Below are positions 47,767 to 55,574 of a DNA stretch of 64,000 bases, one piece after another (within the stretch, counting starts at the first letter, position 1; every line of letters starts with the position of its first letter). The stretch covers positions 558,001-622,000 of the forward strand of contig NZ_JAEKMH010000001.1 in assembly GCF_016411825.1 (NCBI RefSeq), given 5' to 3'. This DNA is from Devosia sediminis. Its GTDB lineage: Bacteria > Pseudomonadota > Alphaproteobacteria > Rhizobiales > Devosiaceae. The position numbers and the translations under genes are program-made. The notes under the pieces are model-generated. The model made no database searches, was not told where the DNA came from, and saw only the letters and a list, made by a program, of their open reading frames with translations.

Positions 47767-49077
47767 TTACTGCGCGGCTGCGGTGCCGCCGCAGGTCTTG
47801 GTCTCGGTGTTGTAGTTGCCGCAGTTGATCGGGGCGGTCCAATCGGCCTCGAGCATGGCGCTCTCGGGCAGGAAGTCGGACCAGGCGTCGCCGGGAACCA
47901 CGTCGTCGGTTTCCCAGACCACGAAGAACTGGCCGTCGTCCTGGATTTCGCCGATCAGCACCGGCTTGGTGACGTGGTGGTTGGGGAGCATCTTGGCGAT
48001 GCCACCGGTCAGGTTCGGGGTCTCGAGGCCGACAATGGCGTCGATGACGGCATCGGCATCGGTGGTGCCGGCCTTTTCGACAGCGGCAACCCAGAGGTTG
48101 AAGCCGATCAGGTGGGCTTCCATCGGGTCATTGGTGACGCGGTCTTCCGAACCGATGAAGTCCTGCCATGCGGCGATGAACTCTTCGTTCTCAGGCGTTT
48201 CGACCGACATGAAGTAGTTCCAGGCAGCGAGGTGACCGACCAGCGGGGTGGTGTCGAAGCCGGAAAGCTCTTCCTCGCCCACCGAGAAGGCGACGACCGG
48301 GATGTCCTCGGCAGCGACGCCCTGGTTGCCCAGTTCGCGGTAGAAGGGGACGTTGGCGTCGCCATTGATGGTCGAGACCACGGCGGTCTTCTTGCCTTCC
48401 GAACCGAAGGCCTTGATGTCGGAGACGATGGTCTGCCAATCGGAATGACCGAAGGGCGTGTAGTTGATCATGATGTCTTCGGCGGCCACACCGTTGTCGA
48501 GCAGGTATTGCTCGAGGATCTTGTTGGTGGTCTGGGGATAGACATAGTCGGTGCCGGCAAGGACCCAGCGCTCGACCGAGCCACCGTCTTCGCTCATCAG
48601 GTAGTCGACGGCCGGGATGGCCTGCTGGTTGGGCGATGCGCCGGTATAGAACACATTGCGCTGGGATTCCTCACCCTCGTACTGGACGGGGTAGAAGAGC
48701 AGCGAGTTGAGTTCTTCGAACACCGGCAGCACCGACTTGCGGCAGACCGAGGTCCAGCAGCCGAACACGGCGTCGACCTGGTCGACTTCGATCAACTGGC
48801 GGGCGAGTTCGGCGGCCAGCGGCCAGTCCGAGGCAATATCGACCACGACGGGTTCGAGCTGCTTGCCGAGCACGCCGCCCTTGGCATTCTGCTGCTCGAT
48901 CAGGAACAGCATGGTGTCCTTGAGCGTGGTTTCGGAAATCGCCATCGTGCCCGAAAGCGAGTGGAGAATGCCGACCTTGATGGTCTCGTCCTGTGCCACG
49001 GCCGGAAAGGCCGACAGGCTGACGCTGCCGGCGAGCGTTGCCGCGAGCAGAGCGCGCTGGGCGCTGCGAATGTTCAT
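47767..49077 (-). CDS. urtA: Urea ABC transporter substrate-binding protein UrtA
   Basis: 436 residues. Signal peptide cut at AVAQ-DE (about residue 29). The mature protein begins TIKVGILHSLSGTMAISE, the UrtA/AmiC-like binding-protein start, and contains LKDTMLFLIEQQNAKGGVLG, FGCWTSVCRKSVLPVFEE and VLAGTDYVYPQTTNKI, typical of UrtA. Binds urea in the periplasm. AGAGGGA precedes the ATG. First gene of urtABCDE; divergent from the hybrid kinase gene across 237 bases. Confidence 0.97.
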   Translation of the reverse strand: MNIRSAQRALLAATLAGSVSLSAFPAVAQDETIKVGILHSLSGTMAISETTLKDTMLFLIEQQNAKGGVLGKQLEPVVVDIASDWPLAAELARQLIEVDQVDAVFGCWTSVCRKSVLPVFEELNSLLFYPVQYEGEESQRNVFYTGASPNQQAIPAVDYLMSEDGGSVERWVLAGTDYVYPQTTNKILEQYLLDNGVAAEDIMINYTPFGHSDWQTIVSDIKAFGSEGKKTAVVSTINGDANVPFYRELGNQGVAAEDIPVVAFSVGEEELSGFDTTPLVGHLAAWNYFMSVETPENEEFIAAWQDFIGSEDRVTNDPMEAHLIGFNLWVAAVEKAGTTDADAVIDAIVGLETPNLTGGIAKMLPNHHVTKPVLIGEIQDDGQFFVVWETDDVVPGDAWSDFLPESAMLEADWTAPINCGNYNTETKTCGGTAAAQ

Positions 49078-49167
49078 TGTGTTTGTCCCTCTAGACTGTT
49101 GAGCCCCGAAGACACCGTTAGGGAGGCGTCTGTGAGCACACTGGGACAGAGCTTAACGTTCGCCCTA

Positions 49168-49183
49168 TACGTCGATTGACGTA
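49168..49183. promoter_or_regulatory. Candidate operator between urtA and the sensor kinase
   Basis: Inverted repeat TACGTC-GATT-GACGTA, six-base arms with a four-base spacer, 90 bases upstream of the urtA start and 131 bases upstream of the kinase start. Size and symmetry fit a LuxR/NarL-type response-regulator dimer, and one is encoded next to the kinase. No second copy is noticed nearby. No sigma-54 -24/-12 element was found in this gap. Confidence 0.5.
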
Positions 49184-49314
49184 ACCGGCTGTCATCTGGA
49201 TTCCGCAGAGCGCCTGAACTCCCTGAAAAACCGCGTGATTTTCGCGAAATCCATGCTATTCAGGTATTGGCGATTTTTTGGGCAACAGGTCCGGGTGGTT
49301 AAGGTCTAGGCGAA

Positions 49315-52300
49315 ATGGCACGGCAACGGATCATTCCGATCAGACGCGACTACAATCGCTGGGTGGCCAACCAGACGCTGGAAGACTATGCGCTGCGCTT
49401 CACCGCCAAGTCGGCACGGCGCTTCTCCAATGACCGAATCTCGCAGACGGCAATCGGGGCAATTTCGTTTCTGGCGCTCGAAGCCATCGGCGGTGCCACC
49501 ACCCTCAGCTATGGCACCAGCAATGCGCTGATCGCCATCCTGGTCGCCTCGGTTGCCATCCTGCTCGTCGGGGTGCCGATCTCGCGATATGCGACGCGGC
49601 ATGGCGTGGACGTGGATCTGCTGACGCGCGGGGCGAGCTTTGGCTATATCGGCTCGACGGTGACGTCGCTGATCTATGCCAGCTTTACCTTCATCCTCTT
49701 CGCCATCGAAGCCTCGATCATGGCGAGCGCGCTGGAGCTGGCTTTCGGACTGCCGCTTTGGATCGGCTATATCATTTCGGCGGTGGCCGTCATTCCGCTG
49801 GTGACCCACGGCATCAGGATGATTTCGTCGTTTCAGATGCTGACTCAGCCGATCTGGATCGTGCTCAATATCCTGCCCTTCTTCTTCATCGCCTTCATGG
49901 ATTGGGAGAAGTTCGAGCTGTGGCGGGCTTTTGCGGGCCTGGGGCAGCCGGAGGGCGCGGCGGGCACGATCGCGCCGTTCGAACTGGCCAAATTCGGCGC
50001 AGCCTCGGCGGTGATCCTGGCGCTGATGACGCAGATCGGCGAGCAGGTGGACTTCCTCCGTTTCCTGCCGGCCGAGGGTGCGCCGAAATGGCGGCACCGG
50101 GTCGGTATTTTCCTCGCTGGGGCAGGCTGGGTCGTCGTGGGAGCGCCGAAACTGATCGCCGGCTCGTTCCTCGCGTTTCTTGCGCTCTCGGCCGGCGTGG
50201 CGCCGGAGCACGCCTCGGAGCCGGGCTACATGTATGCCGTCGCCTTCGGCTACATGATCCCCAACGAATTCGTCGCGCTGATGCTTATGGCCGTGTTCGT
50301 GGTGGTCAGCCAGCTCAAGATCAACGTCATGAATGCCTATGCCGGCTCGCTGGCGTGGTCCAACTTCTTCTCGCGGCTGACGCACAGCCATCCGGGCCGC
50401 GTGGTGTGGCTGCTGTTCAACGTGGCCATCGCGCTGCTGCTCATGGAAATGGGCATCTATAGGCTGCTGGAAGAGACGCTGGGCATCTTCTCGATCATCG
50501 CCATGGCATGGCTCTGCTCGATCTCCGCCGACCTTTTCATCAACAAGCCGCTGGGCCTGGCGCCGCCGGGCATCGAGTTCAAGCGCGCCCATCTTTACGA
50601 CGTCAATCCGGTCGGTGTCGGATCGATGCTGATTTCGGCGACCGTTGCCCTCACCGCGCATTTCGGCGCCTTTGGGGAAACCGCGTCGGCTCTGGCGCCC
50701 TATATCGCGCTGCTAGTGTGCTTCATTGCCTCGCCCGCCATCGCCTGGGCGACGGGCGGCAAATACTATCTGGCGCGCAAGCCGCGGAAGTCGTGGGCGA
50801 GCCAGTCCTCGGTGACCTGCTCGATCTGCGAGCACCCGTTCGAGCCCGAAGACATGGCCTGGTGCCCGGCCTATGCAGCGCCAATCTGTTCGCTCTGCTG
50901 TTCGCTCGATGCGCGCTGCCATGACATGTGCAAGCCGCATGCGCATTTCCGCGCGCAGACCCATGCGGTGGCGGCGACCGTGCTGCCGGGCTGGGCAATC
51001 GAAAAACTGCAGTCGCGGCTGGGCCGCTTCGGCATCGCCATGGCTTCGGCGCTGGCCATGCTCGGGGGCATGCTGGGGCTGATCTACTATTTTGCCAGTC
51101 ACTCCGCCCCGCATACGGCCGATGTCGTCGGCGGGACGCTGCTGGTCGTGTTCTTCGTGCTGGCCGTGGCGGCGGGGGTGATGACCTGGTTCATCGTGCT
51201 CGCGCATGACAGCCGGCTTGTGGCCGAGGAGGAGAGTTCGCGGCAGAACACGCTGCTGCTCAAGGAAATCGACGCGCATTCGCGCACCGACGCCGAGTTG
51301 CAGCGCGCCAAAGAAAAGGCCGAGGCCGCAAACCAGGCCAAGTCGCGCTATGTCGTGGGCCTCAGCCACGAATTGCGCACGCCGCTCAATGCCGTGATGG
51401 GCTATGCCCAGATCCTCGAACGCGACGCGCAACTGCCGGAAAACCGACGCGGCTCGGCGCAGGTCATTCGCCGTAGCGCGGAACACCTGTCGGGGCTGAT
51501 CGATGGGCTCCTGGATATTTCCAAGATCGAGGCGGGCCGGCTGCAGGTCTATACGAATGAAATCAACATCCAGGATTTTCTCGACCAAATCGTCGACATG
51601 TTCCGCCTGCAGGCGGCGGCCAAGGGGCTGGAATTCCGGCATGTCCGCTCGCCATCATTGCCGAGCCACGTGCGCACCGACGAAAAGCGGCTGCGACAAA
51701 TCCTCGTCAATCTCCTCTCCAATGCCATCAAGTTCACCAGCACCGGGCATGTGAGCTTTGAGGTTGGCTACCGCATGCAGGTTGCGAGTTTTACGGTGGA
51801 GGACACGGGCAGCGGTATTTCGGCTGAGGACCTCGAGCATATCTTCGAGCCCTTCGTGCGTGGCGAGGCGGAGCGCAACCGCTTTACGCCGGGGCTCGGG
51901 CTGGGCCTGACAATCACCAAGCTGCTGACGGAAACGCTGGGCGGAGAAATCACCGTATCGAGCACGGTCGGGGTGGGAACGCGGTTCCAGGCGCGGCTGA
52001 TGCTCGCCAAGGTGGAGCGGCCGACTAAGCGCGTCGCCCCGGCGCGACAGGTAACTGGATACGAGGGGAAGCGGCGGACGATCCTGGTAGTCGACGACAA
52101 TGCCGACCATCGCGAACTGATGCGCGAGATGCTCGGGCCGCTGGGGTTCACGGTGCTGACGGCGGAGAGCGGCGAGGCGTGTTTGGCTGCTTTGGGAGTC
52201 ACCGATGGACCCCCAGCCCAACCCTCCCCTCAAGGGGGAGGGGGCGACGGAGCTCAGGCTCTCCTGGCTGAGCCCGATCTGTTCTTCATCGATATCCGAA

Positions 52301-52749
52301 TGCCCGGAATGAGCGGTTGGGAGTTGGTGCAGGCTCTGCGCGAGCGCGCTGTCGCCGCGCCGGTCATCATGCTGTCGGCCAATATCGGGGACGGGGCCAA
52401 TCCTGTTGGAGCCGATGCCGGTCATAGCGACACACTGGCCAAGCCCTTCGACCTCAACCAATTGATCGACAAGCTGAGCACACATCTGCAGCTCGAATGG
52501 ACCTTTGTGGCGGACGACGCACCTTCGCCGCGGCCGGGAAAAATGCGCTCTCCGGGCGTCGGGCCCTTGCGCGATCTGGCAGAGCTCGGGCAAATCGGTC
52601 ACGTGCGCGGGATCGACGCGAAACTCAATGAACTCGCCGCCGATCCGGCGAACCAGCCGCTGGTGGATGCGCTGCGCCGGCACATGCAGGATTTCGACTT
52701 CGACGGCTTTGCCGAAACGCTGGAACGGGTGGGCAATGAGCCGGATTGA
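49315..52749 (+). CDS. NCS1-transporter-fused hybrid sensor histidine kinase
   Basis: 1144 residues. Residues 40-485 are an NCS1 nucleobase:cation symporter-like membrane domain of about 12 helices (GAISFLALEAIGG, TRGASFGYIGS, QPIWIVLNILPFF). Residues 502-542 form a cysteine cluster (C502, C505, C517, C525, C528/529, C535, C539, H542) likely to bind zinc or iron-sulfur. Two more membrane helices follow at 575-593 and 604-629, then HisKA with H685 in SHELRTPLNAV, HATPase (N803, D830-T-G-S-G), and a receiver with D993 and K1043. Residues 963-980 in the receiver are a repeat-derived insert. Divergent from urtA and overlapping the response regulator, so it likely senses urea or another nitrogen compound and controls urt/ure (inference). 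Confidence 0.9.
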   Translation: MARQRIIPIRRDYNRWVANQTLEDYALRFTAKSARRFSNDRISQTAIGAISFLALEAIGGATTLSYGTSNALIAILVASVAILLVGVPISRYATRHGVDVDLLTRGASFGYIGSTVTSLIYASFTFILFAIEASIMASALELAFGLPLWIGYIISAVAVIPLVTHGIRMISSFQMLTQPIWIVLNILPFFFIAFMDWEKFELWRAFAGLGQPEGAAGTIAPFELAKFGAASAVILALMTQIGEQVDFLRFLPAEGAPKWRHRVGIFLAGAGWVVVGAPKLIAGSFLAFLALSAGVAPEHASEPGYMYAVAFGYMIPNEFVALMLMAVFVVVSQLKINVMNAYAGSLAWSNFFSRLTHSHPGRVVWLLFNVAIALLLMEMGIYRLLEETLGIFSIIAMAWLCSISADLFINKPLGLAPPGIEFKRAHLYDVNPVGVGSMLISATVALTAHFGAFGETASALAPYIALLVCFIASPAIAWATGGKYYLARKPRKSWASQSSVTCSICEHPFEPEDMAWCPAYAAPICSLCCSLDARCHDMCKPHAHFRAQTHAVAATVLPGWAIEKLQSRLGRFGIAMASALAMLGGMLGLIYYFASHSAPHTADVVGGTLLVVFFVLAVAAGVMTWFIVLAHDSRLVAEEESSRQNTLLLKEIDAHSRTDAELQRAKEKAEAANQAKSRYVVGLSHELRTPLNAVMGYAQILERDAQLPENRRGSAQVIRRSAEHLSGLIDGLLDISKIEAGRLQVYTNEINIQDFLDQIVDMFRLQAAAKGLEFRHVRSPSLPSHVRTDEKRLRQILVNLLSNAIKFTSTGHVSFEVGYRMQVASFTVEDTGSGISAEDLEHIFEPFVRGEAERNRFTPGLGLGLTITKLLTETLGGEITVSSTVGVGTRFQARLMLAKVERPTKRVAPARQVTGYEGKRRTILVVDDNADHRELMREMLGPLGFTVLTAESGEACLAALGVTDGPPAQPSPQGGGGDGAQALLAEPDLFFIDIRMPGMSGWELVQALRERAVAAPVIMLSANIGDGANPVGADAGHSDTLAKPFDLNQLIDKLSTHLQLEWTFVADDAPSPRPGKMRSPGVGPLRDLAELGQIGHVRGIDAKLNELAADPANQPLVDALRRHMQDFDFDGFAETLERVGNEPD
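52209..52248 (+). repeat. Intergenic-type repeat inserted in frame in the kinase receiver domain
   Basis: The segment around ACCCTCCCCTCAAGGGGGAG matches the core of the repeat at 47639-47759 (CCTCCCCCT, AAGGGGGAGG). In the protein it encodes the low-complexity stretch DGPPAQPSPQGGGGDG, placed in the loop between helix 2 and strand 3 of the receiver, before the D993 strand. The frame is kept open. Confidence 0.7.
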
Positions 52750-53665
52750 GAAAGAGCAGGATATCGTTCTGCTGGTCGATGACTCGCCCGAGTCATTGGG
52801 CTTTCTCACCACCGCGCTGGAACAGGCCGGCGTGACCGTGCTGGTGGCCCGCTCGGGCGAGGCGGCGCTGGGGATTGTCGGCCGAGTGACCCCCGATGTG
52901 GTGCTTATGGATGCGGTCATGCCGGGGCTCGACGGGTTCGAGACCTGCCGCCGCATGAAGGCGCTGGCCGCGCTCACCCATGTGCCGATCATCTTCATGA
53001 CCGGGCTGACCGAGACCGAGCATATCGTGCATGCGCTCGAAAGCGGCGGCGTGGACTATCTTTCAAAGCCCATCAATGTCGACGAGCTGCGCGCCAGAAT
53101 CCGCGTGCATCTGGCCAATGCGCGGCGGGCGCAAAGTGCGCGAATTGCCCTCGACGCGGCAGGGCGACACCTCGTGGCCTTTGGACCGGAGGGGTTAGTG
53201 CTGTGGTCGACACCGCAGGCTAACCGTCTGCTGGACAGGGCGGGCATCGATGCGGGGGAGCAGCCGGTGATGTCCCGGCAATTCGTCGCCTGGAAGCAAA
53301 GTGCGGGGGACGCGCTCGCGCCGGGCGGCGGCTTCGACCTGGACCTAGCTTCTGCGCCCAGGCTGCAATTCGCCTTTCTGGGGCTCGTGGGCGGAGACGA
53401 ATATCTCTTCCGCCTCTCCCCGGCGCTGGAGGATGGGCAGGAAGGCGTGCTGCGGCAGCATTTTGGCCTTACGGCACGCGAAAGCGATGTGCTGCTGTGG
53501 ATTGCCCGCGGCAAGTCGAACCGCGATATCGGGGACATCCTGGGCCTGTCTCCCCGCACGGTGAACAAGCATCTCGAGCAGGTGTACGCCAAGCTTGGTG
53601 TCGAGAACCGGGCCTCGGCGGCGATCAAGGCCATCCAGGCGCTGCAGGCCCCATTCGATGCCTAA
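52736..53665 (+). CDS. LuxR-family response regulator
   Basis: 309 residues from ATG 52736, overlapping the kinase gene by 14 bases. N-terminal receiver: acidic pair D15-D16, phosphoacceptor D59 in VVLMDAVMPG, lysine in DYLSKPIN. Residues 130-230 form a middle domain, possibly PAS-like (GRHLVAFGPEGLVLWSTPQANRLL). The C-terminal LuxR helix-turn-helix is LTARESDVLLWIARGKSNRDIGDILGLSPRTVNKHLEQVY (start about residue 245). Probable partner of the NCS1-fused kinase and regulator of the divergent urt operon. Confidence 0.92.
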   Translation: MSRIEKEQDIVLLVDDSPESLGFLTTALEQAGVTVLVARSGEAALGIVGRVTPDVVLMDAVMPGLDGFETCRRMKALAALTHVPIIFMTGLTETEHIVHALESGGVDYLSKPINVDELRARIRVHLANARRAQSARIALDAAGRHLVAFGPEGLVLWSTPQANRLLDRAGIDAGEQPVMSRQFVAWKQSAGDALAPGGGFDLDLASAPRLQFAFLGLVGGDEYLFRLSPALEDGQEGVLRQHFGLTARESDVLLWIARGKSNRDIGDILGLSPRTVNKHLEQVYAKLGVENRASAAIKAIQALQAPFDA

Positions 53666-54070
53666 AGTCTGATCCGGCGTCCAAAGTGCCGACGACAATC
53701 ACAAATTTCTCGCGCTGCGCGTTTTCGGGAACCGGTCGGCGTGCCGTGAGTTGATGAGGCGAACCGGGCGACTTGGACAACCCGGACCCAACCCGACGGA
53801 TCGCCAACAGAGCCTCCGTCCATCGATCGGTGGCTGGCCGCAAAGGCTGACGCTCCTTTGAGGCTGCCCCGGAGGGGCGCGGAACTTCGGTTTCGCGCCC
53901 TTATTTTTTGTCGATTGTAATATAAAACTTGAGTTCTTTAATACTAAAACTTCCGGCGTGAAGTTTACTAGCCGTATTCCATGGCAACAGGCAATGTTCC
54001 GTGTCAGGAACTATTACTTGTCGTCAATCGTGTCTCCTCTGCGACATTTAGTCGCTGAAGGAGAAGAACT
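53666..54070. other. 405-base intergenic region
   Basis: Between the response regulator and the Gly-rich secreted protein. The first 200 bases show no gene. The terminator at 53875-53909 is followed by an unusually AT-rich stretch (53900-53990), a likely promoter for 54071. A small hairpin GCGAC-attta-GTCGC (54041-54055) sits right before the ribosome site GGAG. No coding region is supported. Confidence 0.6.
53875..53909 (+). terminator. Rho-independent terminator after the response regulator
   Basis: Eleven-base stem GGGCGCGGAAC / GTTTCGCGCCC (one G-T pair) with a TTCG loop, followed by TTATTTTTT. It lies 210 bases downstream of the response-regulator stop, so the transcript has a long 3' untranslated part or another short transcript ends here. 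Confidence 0.85.
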
Positions 54071-54856
54071 ATGAAGCTGATGATTTCGGCGACATTGGTC
54101 GCTGCTTTCATTGCTGGCGCCTCGGCGCCAGCGCAGGCCCAGTCCCTGCTGGGTATTCTTGGCGGTCCCGACGACGCCGCTCTCATCACTTTAGGATCGG
54201 GTGACGCGGGCGAGCAGGGTCTGGTCAATCTCGGCCTCGGTGGAGACAACCAGGTCCTCGATCTCAATGTCGGCAATGGTGATCTGGCGCGTGCCACGGT
54301 GGGCTCGGAGTCCGGCGGGCTGGATGCCAATGTGGACCTGCTCAACAGCACGGCGCGCGTTGGTGTCGGTATCGGCGGCGATGACCTGGTGGATGTCGAT
54401 ATCGGCATTGGTGGCGGCACCGGCGGTGGCGGGAATGGCGGCACCGGTGGCAATGGTGGTAACGGTGGCAACGGCGGCAGTGGAGGCGGCTCCGGCGGCG
54501 GTGGCGGGGGTGTCGTGATCCCCGGTGGCTCGGTTGCGGCCGGGAGCAGCAGCGGCGCCGGCGTGATGTGCCAGGGCGTGTCGAGCAACGAGCTGGAGCG
54601 CCTGATCCAGGCCACGCGGATCGATGGGTCCTGGCGCCGGGCGCGATCGGTCGATGTCCAGAAGGTTGCGATCTGCCCCGAGCTGCGTTCCTGGCTGGCC
54701 GCTGCCCTGCAGCAGACGGGCCTTGGACAGACGCTGCGCTCGGCCATTGCTTCGGATGACCTCGTGCTGGCGACGCTGAACCGGTCGTCGCAATCGGCGG
54801 ACCGCGTGTTCGCTGTGCGCAATGACGGTAGTCGCCTTACAGTGTTTGTTTACTAA
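54071..54856 (+). CDS. Secreted Gly-rich protein of unknown function
   Basis: 261 residues, ribosome site GAAGGAGAAG. The signal peptide (LMISATLVAAFIAGASAPAQAQ) is cut at about residue 24. Residues 25-115 are strand-rich with repeating LGLGGDNQVLDLNVGNGD-like and NVDLLNSTARVGVGIGGDD units. Residues 115-150 are almost pure Gly with Asn/Thr/Ser (GGNGGTGGNGGNGG). The C-terminal 95 residues (CQGVSSNELERLIQATRIDGSWRRA; ICPELRSWLAAALQ; VFAVRNDGSRLTVFVY) form a compact domain with two cysteines. It resembles surface proteins annotated as hypothetical in Hyphomicrobiales; I know no function. Confidence 0.85.
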   Translation: MKLMISATLVAAFIAGASAPAQAQSLLGILGGPDDAALITLGSGDAGEQGLVNLGLGGDNQVLDLNVGNGDLARATVGSESGGLDANVDLLNSTARVGVGIGGDDLVDVDIGIGGGTGGGGNGGTGGNGGNGGNGGSGGGSGGGGGGVVIPGGSVAAGSSSGAGVMCQGVSSNELERLIQATRIDGSWRRARSVDVQKVAICPELRSWLAAALQQTGLGQTLRSAIASDDLVLATLNRSSQSADRVFAVRNDGSRLTVFVY

Positions 54857-54860
54857 CTTC

Positions 54861-54893
54861 GTACCGGCCTGCGGACGCAGGCCGGTACTTTTT
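54861..54893 (+). terminator. Rho-independent terminator after the Gly-rich protein gene
   Basis: Twelve-base perfect stem GTACCGGCCTGC / GCAGGCCGGTAC with loop GGAC, followed by TTTTT. Starts four bases after the stop codon. Confidence 0.95.
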
Positions 54894-54928
54894 CGGACCG
54901 CGCTTGTCATCGGGCGGAAACCGGTCGC

Positions 54929-55432
54929 ATGTTTTCTGAGGGTCCTGCAAGAAACGGAGATGTCGCCTTGCCACCGCAACCAGACGCTACCGATCGCAAA
55001 CTGCTGCGCGAACTTCAGCGCGATTCGCAGCGAAGCGTGCAGGTATTGGGTGAATGCGTCGGGCTCTCACCGTCCGCGTGTCACCGGCGCATCAAGGTGC
55101 TCGAAGAGTCTGGCTATATCATCGGTTATCGCGCCGAACTCGATGCCATCCTGCTTGGATTTGGCATGCAGTTCTTTATCGAGGTCGAGCTGAACAGCCA
55201 GAGCGAGACCGCGCTCGACGCTTTCGAAGCGGCAGTGCAGGACATTCCCGAAGTGCTTGAATGCCACCTCATGGCGGGGCAAGCGGACTATATATTGCGC
55301 GTCGTGTGCCGGGATCACGAGGATTTCGAGCATCTCCACCGGCGTCTGAGCGCCCGCCTGCCGGGAGTGGCGCGCATCCATTCAAACATGAGCATCCGAC
55401 GCGTCAAGGCTCGAACCGGGCTTCCGATCTAG
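54929..55432 (+). CDS. Lrp/AsnC-family transcriptional regulator
   Basis: 167 residues from ATG 54929. An in-frame TTG at 54968 has a better ribosome site (GGAG) and would start at LPPQPDATDRKLL, closer to the usual Lrp start. Helix-turn-helix SVQVLGECVGLSPSACHRRIKVLEESGYI (about 36-64), then the RAM ligand domain (FFIEVELNSQSE; VLECHLMAGQADYILRV). It lies 142 bases upstream of the ABC transporter operon in the same direction, and an inverted repeat in this gap may be its site. Effector probably an amino acid. Confidence 0.92.
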   Translation: MFSEGPARNGDVALPPQPDATDRKLLRELQRDSQRSVQVLGECVGLSPSACHRRIKVLEESGYIIGYRAELDAILLGFGMQFFIEVELNSQSETALDAFEAAVQDIPEVLECHLMAGQADYILRVVCRDHEDFEHLHRRLSARLPGVARIHSNMSIRRVKARTGLPI

Positions 55433-55459
55433 GCCACCTGCCCGCAAAAAGGCAGCGTG

Positions 55460-55478
55460 TTGCACAGTAATTGTGCAA
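55460..55478. promoter_or_regulatory. Candidate operator upstream of the ABC transporter operon
   Basis: Perfect inverted repeat TTGCACA-GTAAT-TGTGCAA, seven-base arms with a five-base spacer, 97 bases before the binding-protein start and 28 bases after the Lrp stop. The spacing suits a dimeric regulator; the neighbouring Lrp protein is the obvious candidate. Confidence 0.6.
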
Positions 55479-55574
55479 TCATAGAATTTGACGTCATTTT
55501 AGTCGGATTCTCCTTGCCAGATGAAATGAGCTGCGTTTGATTTTCCCGGATAACAAACGGGGACGTCACAAAAA

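Noticed and set aside
49078..49314. Sigma-54 promoter for urtA
   Set aside because: No TGGCAC-N5-TTGC pattern was found on the minus strand of the gap.
52505..52735. N-terminal extension of the LuxR regulator frame into the kinase gene
   Set aside because: ATG 52736 gives the normal receiver start (EKEQDIVLLVDD); the upstream part is an out-of-frame reading of the kinase C terminus.
55433..55574. Possible TPP riboswitch upstream of the THI5-like binding protein
   Set aside because: No CUGAGA or ACCUGAUCUGG-like thi-box elements were found; only an inverted repeat is present.
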